A stretch of DNA of 64,000 nucleotides, from assembly GCA_936450465.1 (NCBI GenBank), contig OW388300.1:53645535-53709534 (forward strand), given 5' to 3'. Of the stretch, positions 25,201 through 37,241 are shown piece after piece (within the stretch, counting starts at the first letter, position 1; each line of letters starts with the position of its first letter). A program made the position numbers and the translations under genes. The notes beneath the pieces are model-generated. The model saw only the letters and a program-made list of their open reading frames with translations. It did no database searches and was not told the DNA's origin. Source of the DNA: Gibbula magus (lineage: Eukaryota; Mollusca; Gastropoda; Trochida; Trochidae).

Positions 25201-25930
25201 GAGAATATCATGTCATATTTATAGTACTAGAAGCATGAGAATATTGGGTCATATTTATAGTAAACAGAAGCATGAGAATATCATGTCATATTTAAAGTAC
25301 TAGAAGCATGAGAATATTGTGTCATATTTATAGTAAACAGAAGCATGAGAATATCATGTCATATTTATAGTAGTAGAAGCATGAGAATATCATGTCATAT
25401 TTATAGTACTAGAAGCATGAGAATATTGGGTCATATTGATAGTAAACAGAAGCATGAGAATATCATGTCATATTTATAGTACTAGAAGCATGAGAATATT
25501 GTGTCATTTTTATAGTAAACAGAAGCATGAGAATATCGTGTCATATTTATAGTACAAGAAGCATGATAATATCATGTCATATTTAAAGTACATAGAAGCA
25601 TGAGTATATAGTGACATATTTATTGTACAAAGAAGCATGAGAATATCATGTCATATTTATAGTACTAGAAGCATGAGAATATCATGTCATATTTATAGTA
25701 CATAGAAGCATGGGTTACCATGTCATATTTATAGTTCTAGAAGATGAGAATATTGTGTCATATTTATAGTACAAAGAAACATGAGAATATAATGTCATAT
25801 GTATAGTACTTGAAGCATGAGAATGTCGTGTCATATTTATAGTAAACAGAAGCATGAGAATATCATGTCATATTTATAGTGAACAGAAAAATGAGAATAT
25901 CGTGTCATATTTTTAGTACTAGATTCATGT
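19251..25930. repeat. 37-bp satellite A, ~180 units, with higher-order duplications
   Basis: Unit roughly AGAAGCATGAGAATATCATG followed by TCATATTTATAGTACAT, with 35-37 bp variants distinguished by the linker (TAGTACATAG, TAGTAAACAG, TAGTACTAG, TAGTTATAG) and by ATCATG/ATCGTG/ATTGTG. Blocks of many units recur. A variant block starting at 23881 is repeated at 24683, 24864 and 25665 (spacings 802, 181 and 801 bp), and another recurs at 21714 and 22341 (627 bp). Short frames on the minus strand repeat identically (23881 and 24864) for this reason and are not genes. Confidence 0.97.
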
Positions 25931-26657
25931 CACGGTGCTCTGCTTTTGTCAAGTGTATCTTGTAGCACTAAAAAGGTACTCCACTGAATTCTGTTATAAA
26001 TTATAACTAATAAGCAACAGGAAAACTAACATTTAAGTTTAATCGAAAACATAGAGATAATCTCAATTCAACCATTGCAACAATAGTCGATTAAAGTTAT
26101 GCATCTCATAGGCTAATCGACTATATATTTTTTTTAATCTAGGAGTTTTATATTTCATATTTTATATCAGATACATTTGATATCAGTAGAAAGAGTGAGA
26201 TTTTATTACGTATCAATACATAATCATTCTTTATTCTCAGCTATCAATAAGATATTGACAAATCTGAGCACAAATTGCCAAAAAGCTTCTTGAACACTGA
26301 TTTATGTGAGGTCATAGCACTGTGGTATCATTGGCATTGTGGCAGATTATCTATTGTTACGTTGAAGAAAGGAGAATTTATTTTAATTTATTTTATGGAT
26401 ATACAACTTCGTTTTTCATCAAATTAATGACGTCATTCACATTCTCGGAGACGTCAACCCATTGTGAGGTCATTACTCATAATGTAGAATGACAATTCGA
26501 TTGCGTAGACATTAACAATGTAGATATCGCTAGTATATCGCTCGATATCTCAAAAGAAATACTGCCTGCTGTAGGTGTGGGTGATTAACAACCTTTCTAC
26601 AGCCATGAGAGACGTATGTAATAAATAAATATCACCACCCAATGCTATAAAGTATAA

Positions 26658-26659
<2 letters not shown>
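25931..26659. other. Unique AT-rich stretch
   Basis: Nothing recognised between satellite A and the (AT)n tract. Confidence 0.5.

Positions 26660-26717
<58 letters not shown>
26660..26717. repeat. (AT)n microsatellite
   Basis: Pure TA dinucleotide run of about 58 bp. Confidence 0.98.
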
Positions 26718-26726
<9 letters not shown>

Positions 26727-26814
26727 ATCAGCGTACGCCCGTCCATACGTACATGTACACGTTTACTGATTTTTTTTCCCTTCTATATTTCGTATATAGG
26801 TACACCTCTGAACT

Positions 26815-27130
26815 CCAAAGGAGTTGTGTGACCTTCATTTCAAGGACACAACGAAACTTAACAGTTACCCTTGTCAGCGGATTTCCCATGAACCGTTCAC
26901 TGCATATTCTCTTTATATTTTGCACAGAGTTTCTTCAAGGGAAGGCAATCAGATAACCTTGACATTATTCTCAAGGTCACAGCGGAACTTTGAATTCGTC
27001 GACATGTGAACTTCACTGTTAAGCTTGATTGTCAGCAGGATATCTCAAGAACCATTCACTGGAGTCTCTTCGTATATTGCATCAATGTTTTTATCGGGAA
27101 GATTCGGGGTCAAGCATTTTGTGACCTTGA
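26815..27130 (+). repeat. Two ~160-bp dispersed repeat units (CAAGGTCAC family)
   Basis: Two diverged units share CAAGG(A/T)CACA.CG.AAC, then TGTCAGC(G/A)GAT, CAAGAACCATTCACTG / CATGAACCGTTCACTG, and a closing GGGAAG. Spacing is about 160 bp. The half-site AGGTCA recurs. Likely an old dispersed repeat, with a related layout at 48840-49200. Confidence 0.6.
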
Positions 27131-27941
27131 ATTTATTTTTTATTTCTTATTAATTTGCGGCGGGGATCATTTCACATAAGTGACAATTGCTTGTTGTACA
27201 GGTAGGTGCAAATACGTTCTTTAAAAAAAACAAAAAAACCTTTACATATGTAAAGAAAACTTTATATGGACAACTATCGCCTAGTCGGGTAAATGTATGG
27301 AAAATACCCCCTCAACCCCAAACTATTGCTACGAAAGGTTTCTCAATTAATTCTGGTAGGGTTTAGTTTACTTTTTAACATACTAAAAGTTTACCAAAGT
27401 AGGAGCCCCGTAGTAGTGATGTTCAGATCATTGTCGCATGTTTGACAGTTGTTCACATTTCACTATCAAAAGGTTTCACATTTTTATCTTGAAACCTTGA
27501 TACACTGTAACAGTGAGCTGAAAACGTTGGTATTTTGCTGAACGCACACGATAAGTTAAAGTTTCCAACTATGTAAGCAAATGTAACTGTGCTGACAGTG
27601 CGCGTACAGGGCGGGGCGGTGAGGTCGGCGCTTTATCAACCAACTGGCTGTGAATTAGTGAACATTGAGAGATCAGATACATCCCACTCTTCACAACAAA
27701 CATGTCGCACTTATCTGTTCATGTGTGGGCCAAACTAGTTAACACCCGTGACCTTCTCGATAGCATTATCTCATTATAAAGCCTTGTGAACACAGAAGCC
27801 CAAAGACTACACCAGCCGCGTATGGGTCACGTCAGTGGGAAATGTGTTATCAGGGGCACTGCAACTGCAACACACGTCACTGATGCTAAATGTGATTTGG
27901 AGCTGGTTATACTTATTTTGATTTAGGCCTTCTCTCAAACA
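27131..27941. other. Unique non-coding stretch
   Basis: No gene recognised. A GC-richer block lies at about 27590-27650 (GGGCGGGGCGG). Confidence 0.45.
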
Positions 27942-28905
27942 CTAGGTGCACTCATTCAGGCCCGCAAGTCATTATGCCAAGGGGAGTGTCAGATCCCCCG
28001 CTAGATGCACTCATTCAGGCCCGCATGTCATTCTGCCAAGGGGTGCATCAGATCACCCCGCTACGTGCGCTCATTCAGGCCCGCATGTCATTCTGCCAAG
28101 GGGAGTATCAGATACCTCCGCTAGGTGCACTCATTCAGCCCCGCATGTCATTCTGCCAAGGGTGCATCATATCCCCCACTAGGTGCACTCATTCAGGCCC
28201 GCATGTCATTCTGCCAAGGGGAGTATCAGATCTCCCCGCTAGGTGCACTCATTCAGGCCCGCATGTCATTCTGCCAAGGGGAGTATCAGATCCCCCCGTT
28301 AGGTGCACTCATTCAGGCCCGCATGTCATTCGGCCAAGGGGAGTATCAGATCTCCCCGCTAGGTGCACTCATTCAGGCCCGCATGTCATTCTGCCAAGGG
28401 GTGCATCAGATCCCCCCGTTAGGTGCACTCATTCAGGCCCGCATGTCATTCTGCCAAGGGGAGCATCAGATCCCCCCGCTAGGTGCACTCATTCAGGCCC
28501 GCATGTCATTCTGCCAAGGGGGGTATCAGATCTCCCCGCTAGGTGCACTCATTCAGGCCCGCATGTCATTCTGCCAAGGGGAGTATCAGATCCCCCCGCT
28601 AGGCGCACCTATCAGGCCCGCGTGTCATTCTGCCAAGGGGAGTATCAGATCCCCCCGCTAGGCGCACTCATTCAGGCCCGCATTCCATTCGGCCAAGGGG
28701 AGTATAAGATCTCCCCACTACGTGCACTCATTCAGGCCCGCAGGTCATTCTGCCAAGGGGTGCATCAGATCTCCCCGCTACGTGCACTCATTCAGGCCCG
28801 CATGTCATTCTGCAAAGGGGTGCATCAGATCCCCCCGTTGGGTGCACTCATTCAGGCCCGCATGTCATTCTGCCAAGGGGAGCATCAGATCTCCCCTCTA
28901 GGTGC
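27942..28905. repeat. 60-bp satellite, ~16 units, ending inside a LINE junction
   Basis: Unit GTGCACTCATTCAGGCCCGC followed by ATGTCATTCTGCCAAGGGGAGTATCAGATCTCCCCGCTAG. Each unit can form a small hairpin (GGGGAG, 8-nt loop, CTCCCC). Unit length is 20 codons and one frame stays open for 314 codons (ALIQARMSFCQG repeats), which I read as an artefact. The last unit is cut after CTAGGTGC at 28905, where LINE sequence begins. Confidence 0.95.
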
Positions 28906-28917
28906 TCTAGGAAAGTA

Positions 28918-29419
28918 ATGGAAGCGATGGTAAAACATCGCCTCCAATCTCACCTTAACACCAATCACTTAAACAACGACCAGAGTGGCTTCATTCCGGG
29001 TCGTTCCACCTTAAGCAATCTTGCTCGCCTAGAGCAAGATATCAAAGTAGGCCAAAACAAAAAGCACTATACACTCGCAATCTTCCTTGACTTTTCCAAA
29101 GCTTTCGATATGGTGTGGCATAACGGCCTCATCCAAAAAATAACTAAAAAAGGCCTTTCAGGAAACATAATTAATGACATCCAGGATTTCCTACACTATA
29201 GGCAAATAACTGTCGGGGTCGAAAACCAAACATCTGAAAAATTTCTTTTTCGAAAATGGCACCCCACAAGGCAGCATCATTAGCTCCACTTTATTCAATA
29301 TCATGATGGATTACCTTTTCGAAGGCATCTCACCAAAAATATACACCTCCAAATTTGCAGACGACGGTGCTCTATGGACACGTTGTAACAATCTCCATAC
29401 TTCTACCAACTCACCTTAA
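28918..29419 (+). pseudogene. LINE reverse transcriptase fragment, frameshifted
   Basis: The first frame (28918-29283) carries MEAMVKHRLQSHL, the fingers motif DQSGFIPGRST and the catalytic motif A FLDFSKAFD, then loses frame near 29252. The frame shifted by one base (about 29253-29419) continues with ENGTPQGSIIS (motif B) and FADDG (motif C, codons 29354-29365). The order of motifs and their spacing are those of non-LTR reverse transcriptases. The thumb expected after FADD is missing: within about 10 codons the sequence switches to a far downstream part of the protein. Role if intact: target-primed reverse transcription of the element RNA in the nucleus. It is clearly dead here. Confidence 0.88.
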
Positions 29420-30597
29420 ACTTCTGGGCTGGAACTTCAGAGGACCCTCTTATAAGGGATATGCTTAGCAGCATACCCTCTAAATTCTTTAAAGCTTTAT
29501 TCAATAAATACCCACTCCGCGCACCCATCTCTCATCGCGTAAATTCTCTTATGTCCCAAGCTGAGATGGGCCATATTAAACTCCCAACAAAATATACGGT
29601 GCTTCACCCTATCCCCCCACTTCCGGCTCCCAAAATAAATCTCCATCTTAGCAAAATAACTTCTAGACAAAACCCTCAACTCGCGCAAACAACCACACTT
29701 CACTACATACAGGAACACTGGTCCGACTGGTGTCACATTTACGCAGACGGGTCCAAGGACCCGGAAGCACGTACAACAGGTGTAGGCATACATTTCCAAC
29801 ATCCACAACCTTCCTCATACTCCAATAGGTTTCCCAACGGCCAATCTGTCTACACTGCTAAGCTTATGGCCATCACAATTGCCTTAAGCCATCACAATTT
29901 AAAAAACCAGGACAAAATGCTCATCCTTTCGGACTCACTCAGTGCTTTAGAAGCACTCAAAAACAAATCTACCAAAAACCGTCCTGGTTTAATTTCCAAA
30001 ATTATTCATACCATCCAATCTCTTAACAATCAGGGCAAGACAGTAAAACTCCTATGGGTACCAGCCCATGTCGGCATATTTGGCAACGAAAAAGCCGACA
30101 AAGCAGCAAAGGAGGGCCTTAAACTTCCAAATTCACTTCCTTTTTACCATTCTAAACAAGAGGCAAAAAGCCTTTCAAAATCTTATGTAAAACAGGCATG
30201 GCATAAGCAATATTCAAACTCCATCAATGCTCACCACACCAAACAAATTCTCCCTAAACCACTAGGCAAACACAAAATTTACTCCAAAAACAAAAAAATT
30301 GATAGGGCAATATTTAAGCTCCAAACGGGGCATACTAAACTACATTCCCATCTCAATAAAATAAAACTAAAAGCTTCACCCACATGCCCACACTGCCCGC
30401 AAGCAGAAACAATCAACCACATTCTCACAGAATGCCCACAGTATGCGGCCTTCCGCCAAATACTCAACCTAAATCTAAGGGCCAACAACATCTCACCACA
30501 AAACATTAATCTAATATTAAATCCAAACAATAACCAAAATACCTTCCAAGCATTAGGCACTTATCTCAAAGATTCGGACCTCCTGGCCCGAATCTAA
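29389..30597 (+). pseudogene. LINE C-terminal part: RNase H domain and CCHC-type knuckle
   Basis: One open frame from 29389 (first ATG 29461) to the stop at 30597. Counting from that ATG, residues 94-213 form an RNase H fold: YADGS (Asp96), TAKLMAI, SDSLSAL (Asp158), WVPAHVGIFGNEKAD (Asp213). The Glu expected in TAELMAI is Lys134, explained by a single G-to-A change in its codon, so the active site is broken. Near residues 309-325 a CPHC...INHILTEC cluster matches the Cys/His knuckle found downstream of RNase H in I-group LINEs. Upstream residues (QLTLNFWAGTSEDPLIRDML) belong to the connector that normally follows the RT thumb, which shows how much was deleted. RNase H would remove template RNA during second-strand synthesis. 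Confidence 0.88.
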
Positions 30598-30720
30598 AAA
30601 CATAAACAAACTCAATTCCAAACCTAACAACTCATACCTTAACAATGCTAAACGTAAATATATATTTTAAAATTAAATTTTGGCGAATAGATCCCGTCTA
30701 AGGAAAATAGAAAATGAATG

Positions 30721-32110
30721 TAAAAAGTGAAGGAATAAATGCATTAAAATATAAAGAGAATTATCAGATTTTTTCAATTAAATACAAATCATTCAACAGT
30801 TGAACAATGTCCCTATTAAGAGAAGAGAAATCTCCCAAAATTTACAAGATGTTTTAAAAGCAGTATGTCGCAGAACCCGTTTTCTAATAATATACAGAGT
30901 AATTCTACCAATAATACTCAAAACAACTAATAAAGGAACATAATAAGACCAATTTAAAAATTCAAATTAAAAAGATAAAATGAATTAATGCAACGTTGCA
31001 TTAAATTGACACTGGCGCTCTCTGCATGCGTCCAAGAGAAACCTATATCATTCGCAAAGCGCTCCCCTTCTCCACAATGAATTTTACTTACAGAGAGGAC
31101 CATAAGTGATATTTCTAGAAACATATATGTTGGGTAAACATTTCTTCTTGTATATTGCAGTACCCGTCGTATATGGTTCAAATCCATGAAGATGTAAATA
31201 AAGAAACAAGACCAAAATGCGAGCAAAATGAAGGAAGCGCTATTGGTTGATTGTTAAATTTATAACAGAGACATTTGTAGTTCCTATGCAAAATGAGAAA
31301 TACACTCGTTCAAACCAAGGTAAACTATTTGAATACAAATCGTCGCATTGAATAAAACTATTCATAAAAGTATAACTTGCTTATTGAAAACTTGAAGCAG
31401 TTAAGAGTAAGTAAGGCACAATTTGTCAAACAAGTGATCAATTCATAATGGCCACGGGTTTTTAAAACGTTACACAGCTTGTATTATCTGTATGTAGATG
31501 AGTATTAACAATTTGAAAATAGTTAATCGAAAGATCATTGTGCCAAACGCGTTTTTTGCATTTTATATAAAAAAACAATTGTGAAATCATAAATGGTAGT
31601 TTCATTCAAACACAAATCAGTTCGACTTCGTTGTGATTTTTGTAAATTAAAATAGGCCCTGTTTTAGCTTATGATTATTTTAAAACTATGGCAACAAACT
31701 ATTGAATACATACAACTCTACGAAATAACTGTAATATTGTGAAATTAACAAACGATGCATGTAAGTAATAACATGCGCAAAATCATACGCGCAACTTATG
31801 AATGTATCCAGTTTGGCAGCCATCATAACAGTGCGTGCTACAGTGTTCGTTCCATATGTGGCAACTTCATCCCATTTAAAGCTGTCGGCTTAGACGTTTT
31901 AATTATCGACTACAGGTTAATGAAAGCGAATTGTAATTATTTTATTGCATCAATTGAAAGTTTAATTGGGTACACAAGGTACAGTATATATATAAGTCCT
32001 GGATTGTCCAAAATACCGTCAAAACGTGTGCTACAGTGCCGTTAAATTCAAAGAAGTACCAAATGACTCAAAATCGGATATCGCTTACAATATAATAATT
32101 GCGTACATAT
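30721..32110. other. Unique AT-rich stretch
   Basis: No gene or element recognised. The 3' boundary of the LINE may extend a little into its left end. Confidence 0.45.
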
Positions 32111-32375
32111 ATTGCGCCTTTTCCACACCATAAGGTATGCTCAAATCGCTACAATTATTACCCTGAAGGAATTGTACTTTCAGAGCTGCTACTAAGCGCT
32201 TCATCAGTACCTCCCGTATTCAGGTACCCATTTGTACAGCTGGATAGACAGTGTGATGAGGATAAAGTGCCTTGTCCAAGTATTCGACCCCAGTCACAAA
32301 TCTTTGGTGTCTCCACCCGGGTCGTCGGCGTGAGAGGCCAGCGTGCTAACCACTACACCACCGTGCTCGACGGTG
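32111..32375 (-). mobile_element. tRNA-derived SINE of a second family
   Basis: On the minus strand a tRNA-like head starts near 32370: GAGCACGGTGGTGTAGTGG, TTAGCACGCTGGCCTC (A box), and a weak B box in the GACCCGGGTGGAGAC region. A body with GGCACTTTATCCTCATC, CAGCTGTACAAATGGGTACC and GAAGCGCTTAGTAGCAGC follows. Head-proximal words such as GGTGGTGTAGTGGTTAGCAC are typical of tRNA-derived SINEs. The left limit is uncertain and I could not define a target duplication. It is unrelated to the SINE at 9.3 kb. Confidence 0.75.
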
Positions 32376-34270
32376 AAAGATAATGAAAGATATGACAGCT
32401 TTGTAGATACTGAACTACCTAATTCTGATATAGTAATAGCAGAAAATATCTTAGACTGAATAAAGCATCAGGATTAGACATGATAGGACATGGTTACTCG
32501 ATGGATTCCTTATAAATATTACTCCTTATATTCTATAGAATCGGGCTTTATGTTTAAACGCTTGAATAAACTGTGCCATTAAACCATTATATAAAGTCAA
32601 ATGTAACACTGAAGACCCACATTCTTACCGTCCCGTTACAATCTTATAAGTTGTTTTGTAAATTTGTTTATGAGTATAATAAAAAAAAACTGATTAACGT
32701 TATTATTAGAAACAAACCAAATGTTGAGTCCCGCCAGGTTTCGGGAAATGCTTATATCTTTTTACCTCACTTACTCAATCAAGTATTGAAATCTTAAAAA
32801 AAAGAAATCATTCTATGTTTTCATAGAATTAAGTATGGCAATTAATACAGCCTGGAGGGCCGGCATTTGATTTAATTATGAAAGTAGTAAGCAAATAACG
32901 AAAACATCAAGCTTTCACAAGTTCTTTACTCGTTCATTTCATTCAAATTGTTCACGATATCGGCAAATCAATTTTAGATAACTGAGGTATGTCGTATGTG
33001 TACACAAATCCGAATCCATGTAATACGACTTGGATATTATTTCAAGAAGATCAGTTTTATCAAACATATCGACCTGCACTGAGGTAATACTCAGTTCAAA
33101 AGGACAATATTACAAACTTTGAAAGAAAAGTTAAAGAAAGTTTGGTGTAATTGCATTCTTACACCAACACTTCAATGTAGAACAAATGACCATATACTAT
33201 TGTGGAAACTGGAAGTTGACAGAATAGTATATTGTGCTAGAAAGGTTATGTAAACGTTTGGAATTCCTCTGCAGTCGGTGAAGAGTACCGTTACTTCTTC
33301 GATGCGGCACTCTCAACTGTGGGAGCTCGTTTTGATATAGTTATATTATTTCACATGTCGAACATTAAATGTTTTAAATGCATTTTAAATGTTTAATAAT
33401 AATATAATATAGTTCTGTAAAATCTTACTAAATTTAGATTTATAAACATTATTGTGAAAAATTATATATAAAGCTGAAATTAATGTACATCATATTTATA
33501 TTGCATGTGTTTATATGATATTATATATTTTATACCAATTCTGTGTCTATATATACATGTATGTGAATGTATCTGTCTCTGCTGTCTTGACATTTTAAAT
33601 AAAATATTATATCTTTTTAAATGTCGAGTAATTTTTTTTAAATGTCGGGATGATGATGTTCATCTCAATCATTTATAGAAGATTCGTTTTTTACCCAAAA
33701 TATAATAGTTTTGTCTTCAAAAAAGATAAGAAACAAATTATTTCCGGGACTCGATTATTGCTGGTGATTAACCAATTTTACAATCACTGAGTACATACAG
33801 TACAATATAGCATTGTAAAACTAGTTCAAACATGAACTATTAACTGCTGTTCCAAACCCAGACATATCCAATATCATTACCTACCTAAGGTAAGTTTTTC
33901 ACCTGATGCTGTCGCTTCTCCGTCACGCGAGAATAAACTCCTCAGTAGGCGATTGCTATTGCGCGTACATCGTCTCCAAAATAGTATCTTCTCTATAATT
34001 GATAAATGCCAAGCTTGTTTGATAATCCTGAACGCTTCAGAGTGATGAATAATTAACGATAATGCGGGGGAGCTGCTCACATTCCCACCCGATTATCTGC
34101 TAACATTCCCATCCAATACAAGCATGAGATCGTTATCAGAAAAATAATGATTCGTTAAAAATTCATCAAACTTATTTTCCACCATTCTCCTCCTACAGAG
34201 GTTACTCCCTTCAGATTTCCGATCCTCATTAAACTGATTTTTTTTTTATCAAACCAATTGTTGTTTCTCA
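32376..34270. other. Unique AT-rich stretch
   Basis: Nothing recognised. Short frames only. Confidence 0.5.
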
Positions 34271-34273
34271 AGA

Positions 34274-34487
34274 GTTCGGCCGGAGGTTCAACAAAATGAA
34301 GCGCTTCGTAGCGCTCATTGATCGCTCAATGTAGCGCTCAATGAGCGCTTCTTCTCTCTTGAACGACACGGCGCAAATTCCTCGAAGTTTGCTTCGTAGT
34401 GCTTCATCGAGCAATCGCGTTCAAGAGAGGTTTAAAAGTAATCGCTAATTGAGCGATTACTTTGAAACCTCTCTTGAACACGGCCCT
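34274..34487. mobile_element. Foldback element copy 1 (GCGAGCGCTT / TTCAAGAGAGG family)
   Basis: The left half has GAAGCGCTTCGTAGCGCTC, ATTGATCGCTCAATGTAGCG and CTTGAACGACACGG. The right half ends in a strong hairpin, GTTCAAGAGAGGTTTAAAAG paired with CTTTGAAACCTCTCTTGAAC, around the self-complementary loop region AATCGCTAATTGAGCGATT. It lacks the GTTATGGAACGG end seen in the other two copies, so it is probably truncated or rearranged. No coding capacity. Confidence 0.8.
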
Positions 34488-37241
34488 GGTACCCACAGCA
34501 GTGATCCCGTAGAGCTAACTCATCTTAAGATTTCCCTGAGATAGATCCGTACTTGGGGTACAACTTAACTACGTTACTACTAAGTGCAGTTTTGTGTGAA
34601 CATTATAACATGTCTGTTTTGAAACCCTTGAAAATGAAAAAAATCTGGCATGTTTTGACGACTGCTACCGAAAAGGGTCATTATGCGATATTTGATAACA
34701 TTTGTCATGAGTAAACCGTTATTTACCAAAAGGATTTTTTAAACTAGACATAACTTAAAGTGAAATATTTTCACGTGACTATACAGGTGATCATCCATAA
34801 AATATTTGTCTTCTTCGTGACTATATAATGAAAAAAAAAATCTGTATTATGGGTCATATGTCCTAAATTACTGAATAAAGCTTCTGTCTGTCTATTGTTT
34901 TTAAAACGAAGGGTATCCATAGATCCGTGTATGAGTGTGATTTGTTCTGTGACAAGGATCGAGAAACAACCTACGTAAGCTGTACTGATAGGGAACAGCT
35001 GAGAGGTATAAACCAGGAAACACGCCTCCTTCTGCTCTCCTTCTGTAATGGAGACGTCACGAATCACGATTTTTCAATTGCAAGTCCACAAAAGTCATGA
35101 ACCAGTTTCTCCTGTGCAGAAAGTCGTCCATGACACGTATCGCGGCACCAGTGTTGGTGAGCATGAGAAATTTGATATTCGGAAAACATGGACAGAATCT
35201 CAAAGAAGGTTTAAATAATAATAATAAAAATAGCAAATAGAAAATGTTTTAGCACGTCTGCATGATGGGCTCGAGGTAAAAAATAAAACAAGCTGTCTAA
35301 ACCATCACTATTGTCAGTTAAAACATGAATCTCAGTGAAACGCTTTTAAGCACGCTGCATATTGATAATAAAAACGAGCTTCCGGGGAGAGATGCGGGGG
35401 TGCACACTCCACCCCCACCCCCACCCCCACCCCCACCCCCACCCCCACCCCCAAAGAGAGTTCCAAATATAGTAAATGTTGAGAGTCATGTAAACATTGC
35501 TCATACATGATAAACGTATACAAGGGAAGTGTATGGCAGACCATGGCCACTAACTTCAAGTTTACACAATATTTAAATGAAATCGCGTTTTTTGCAAATT
35601 TTATTTTTCAAACTTCCCATTTGTAATGATAGTAATTTATTTAACTTTAGTGGGAAAACTATCTTATTACACAAACCAATTATCCGTGGTGGTAATAACG
35701 AGTATAAAGCAAACATTGCATGGCGGCCATTTTTTTGTCTACACATTTTATTATTTCGATTAACAAAAACAATTCCCATGGTTTTACGGAACCACGTACA
35801 CTCATTTTTAGCTCTATTTTCCGAAGAGATTAGGGTGGTTTATTATTGGTGACATTATTTTTCAAATACATTTAATCGACCTATATCAGATAAAAAAAAC
35901 GTGCTACTGCCTCTTTAAAATTGTATTTCTGTATAATCTCAAAACGACACCGATGCTATGTGCACGTTTACACATGGAAAATCGCTATATACGTCTCCTC
36001 GTTTGTGTTTCTTTCCATTGAAAGAGCGTGTTAACCGTCTGCAATATAATACCTGTACATAGTATTAGTTCACTTCACTTTAATTAAAGAAAAGGTATAA
36101 CTGAATGAATTAGTGGTTACATTGGAATGTTTAGTGTATTATTGTGCGATTGTAACTTTCAATCATTAATTTCCGTTAAACATTGATGTCAGTCATTTGA
36201 CAATAACACATGCGAAATTCACTACAAATACATCACCAAACCAGTACACCTCTATGGAGTAAGTAATTTACACCCTGAAGTTCAATGTGCTTAAAAATAA
36301 ATTCGATAATTTTTCCAAAAATAAATTGCAATCTGATAAAACAATTGTCTAATATTGAAAAAAGAGAGAAGGCGTTTGCTGTCCACATACAAATAATAGT
36401 GTCATTTATTGGTTGGCGTTCTAAACGTTGAAGTGATAAAGTCACAATTTTATGGATAAACAACTTCTTTGTTCTCTGTAGGCGATGCTTCGATATAGAT
36501 TTTAATGTCGTTGTGAAGCAAGTAATATTGGTTAATATGAGAACAAACTTAGAGGAACTAGATATACATGATTTGTTTTTCCTTCGTCTCTTTTAATTAG
36601 GTTCCGCTCTGAACAGAGATTACGGATAGTGTTTATCCCCATTTGCTGAAGAAATCGTACAATTAGTTTCCTATTATATTCAATACATATATTTAATATT
36701 CTTGTGCACTGTATGTGGAGTACTGTGTACTTATTTCTACCTGATCTATCCCATGCACATCAGGCATATTTATACATTCACTTGCCTTCAAATGATGAAT
36801 CACTCATAATCTCGTAATCGTTATGTAACTTACATGACATAATATTAACTGACATCCATCAATTCACTCAAACTCGTAGAGAGTTTGGGTCTGCCCAGGA
36901 CCCATGTTAACTCGAACGGGATTAATTCGAATACTCGAGGGTGCAGAGAGAGCTGTCCCCTACATAGAGATGCCATGAACAGACTAAAAACCGGAAGAAG
37001 GGCAATAACTCGAGCGCTTCTCATCAAGGCATTGATAGCCTCAAGCATTAACTCCAAATTTGGTATCCTATAAATGTTTTGGAAGGGTAAGGAAGATAAA
37101 TTAAATATTATCACATCGAATGCGGTAAAAAGAGGATTCAATATTCCAATAGTAAAAAGGACAGTTCTATATAGAGTAAAGATGCCTCCTTGTATCTTCC
37201 AACTATCATATATAGTTTGCCGATGATATATGATACCAGGA
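34488..37241. other. Unique non-coding stretch
   Basis: No exon recognised. Contains the CCCCCA hexamer tract at 35409-35452, listed separately. At about 36870-37080 there are GC-richer words and one CCAAATTTGGTATC word that recalls the dispersed repeat of intron 1. Confidence 0.45.
35409..35452. repeat. (CCCCCA)n hexamer tract
   Basis: Seven or more perfect 6-bp units. The G-rich complementary strand could form G-quadruplexes. Confidence 0.95.

Larger units (their letters stand above)
28906..30720 (+). mobile_element. Non-LTR retrotransposon remnant (I/Nimb-like, with RNase H): truncated, frameshifted, internally deleted
   Basis: The sequence starts in the middle of a reverse transcriptase, continues to a C-terminal RNase H and zinc-knuckle region, and ends with an AT-rich 3' tail whose exact limit is unclear. 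The 5' half (endonuclease, first ORF) is missing. Within the element there are three lesions: loss of one base around 28911-28917 or just upstream, a frameshift at about 29252 in a T-rich run, and a deletion at about 29366-29395. The RNase H type and the CPHC-H-C knuckle point to the I superfamily group that includes Nimb; the exact clade needs a tree. Orientation is the same as the satellite it abuts. It cannot encode an active enzyme. Confidence 0.85.

Noticed and set aside
19251..25930. Centromeric satellite
   Set aside because: 6.7 kb of a 37-bp repeat flanked by unique DNA and other minisatellites is not enough to infer a centromere.
27974..28918. 314-codon open frame in the 60-bp satellite, possibly fused to reverse transcriptase
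   Set aside because: The frame follows from the 20-codon unit and ends in a stop before the RT frame. Neighbouring frames are open too, and no protein family has this repeat.
28906..30720. Active LINE
   Set aside because: It lacks the 5' half and has a frameshift, a thumb deletion and a lost catalytic Glu in RNase H.
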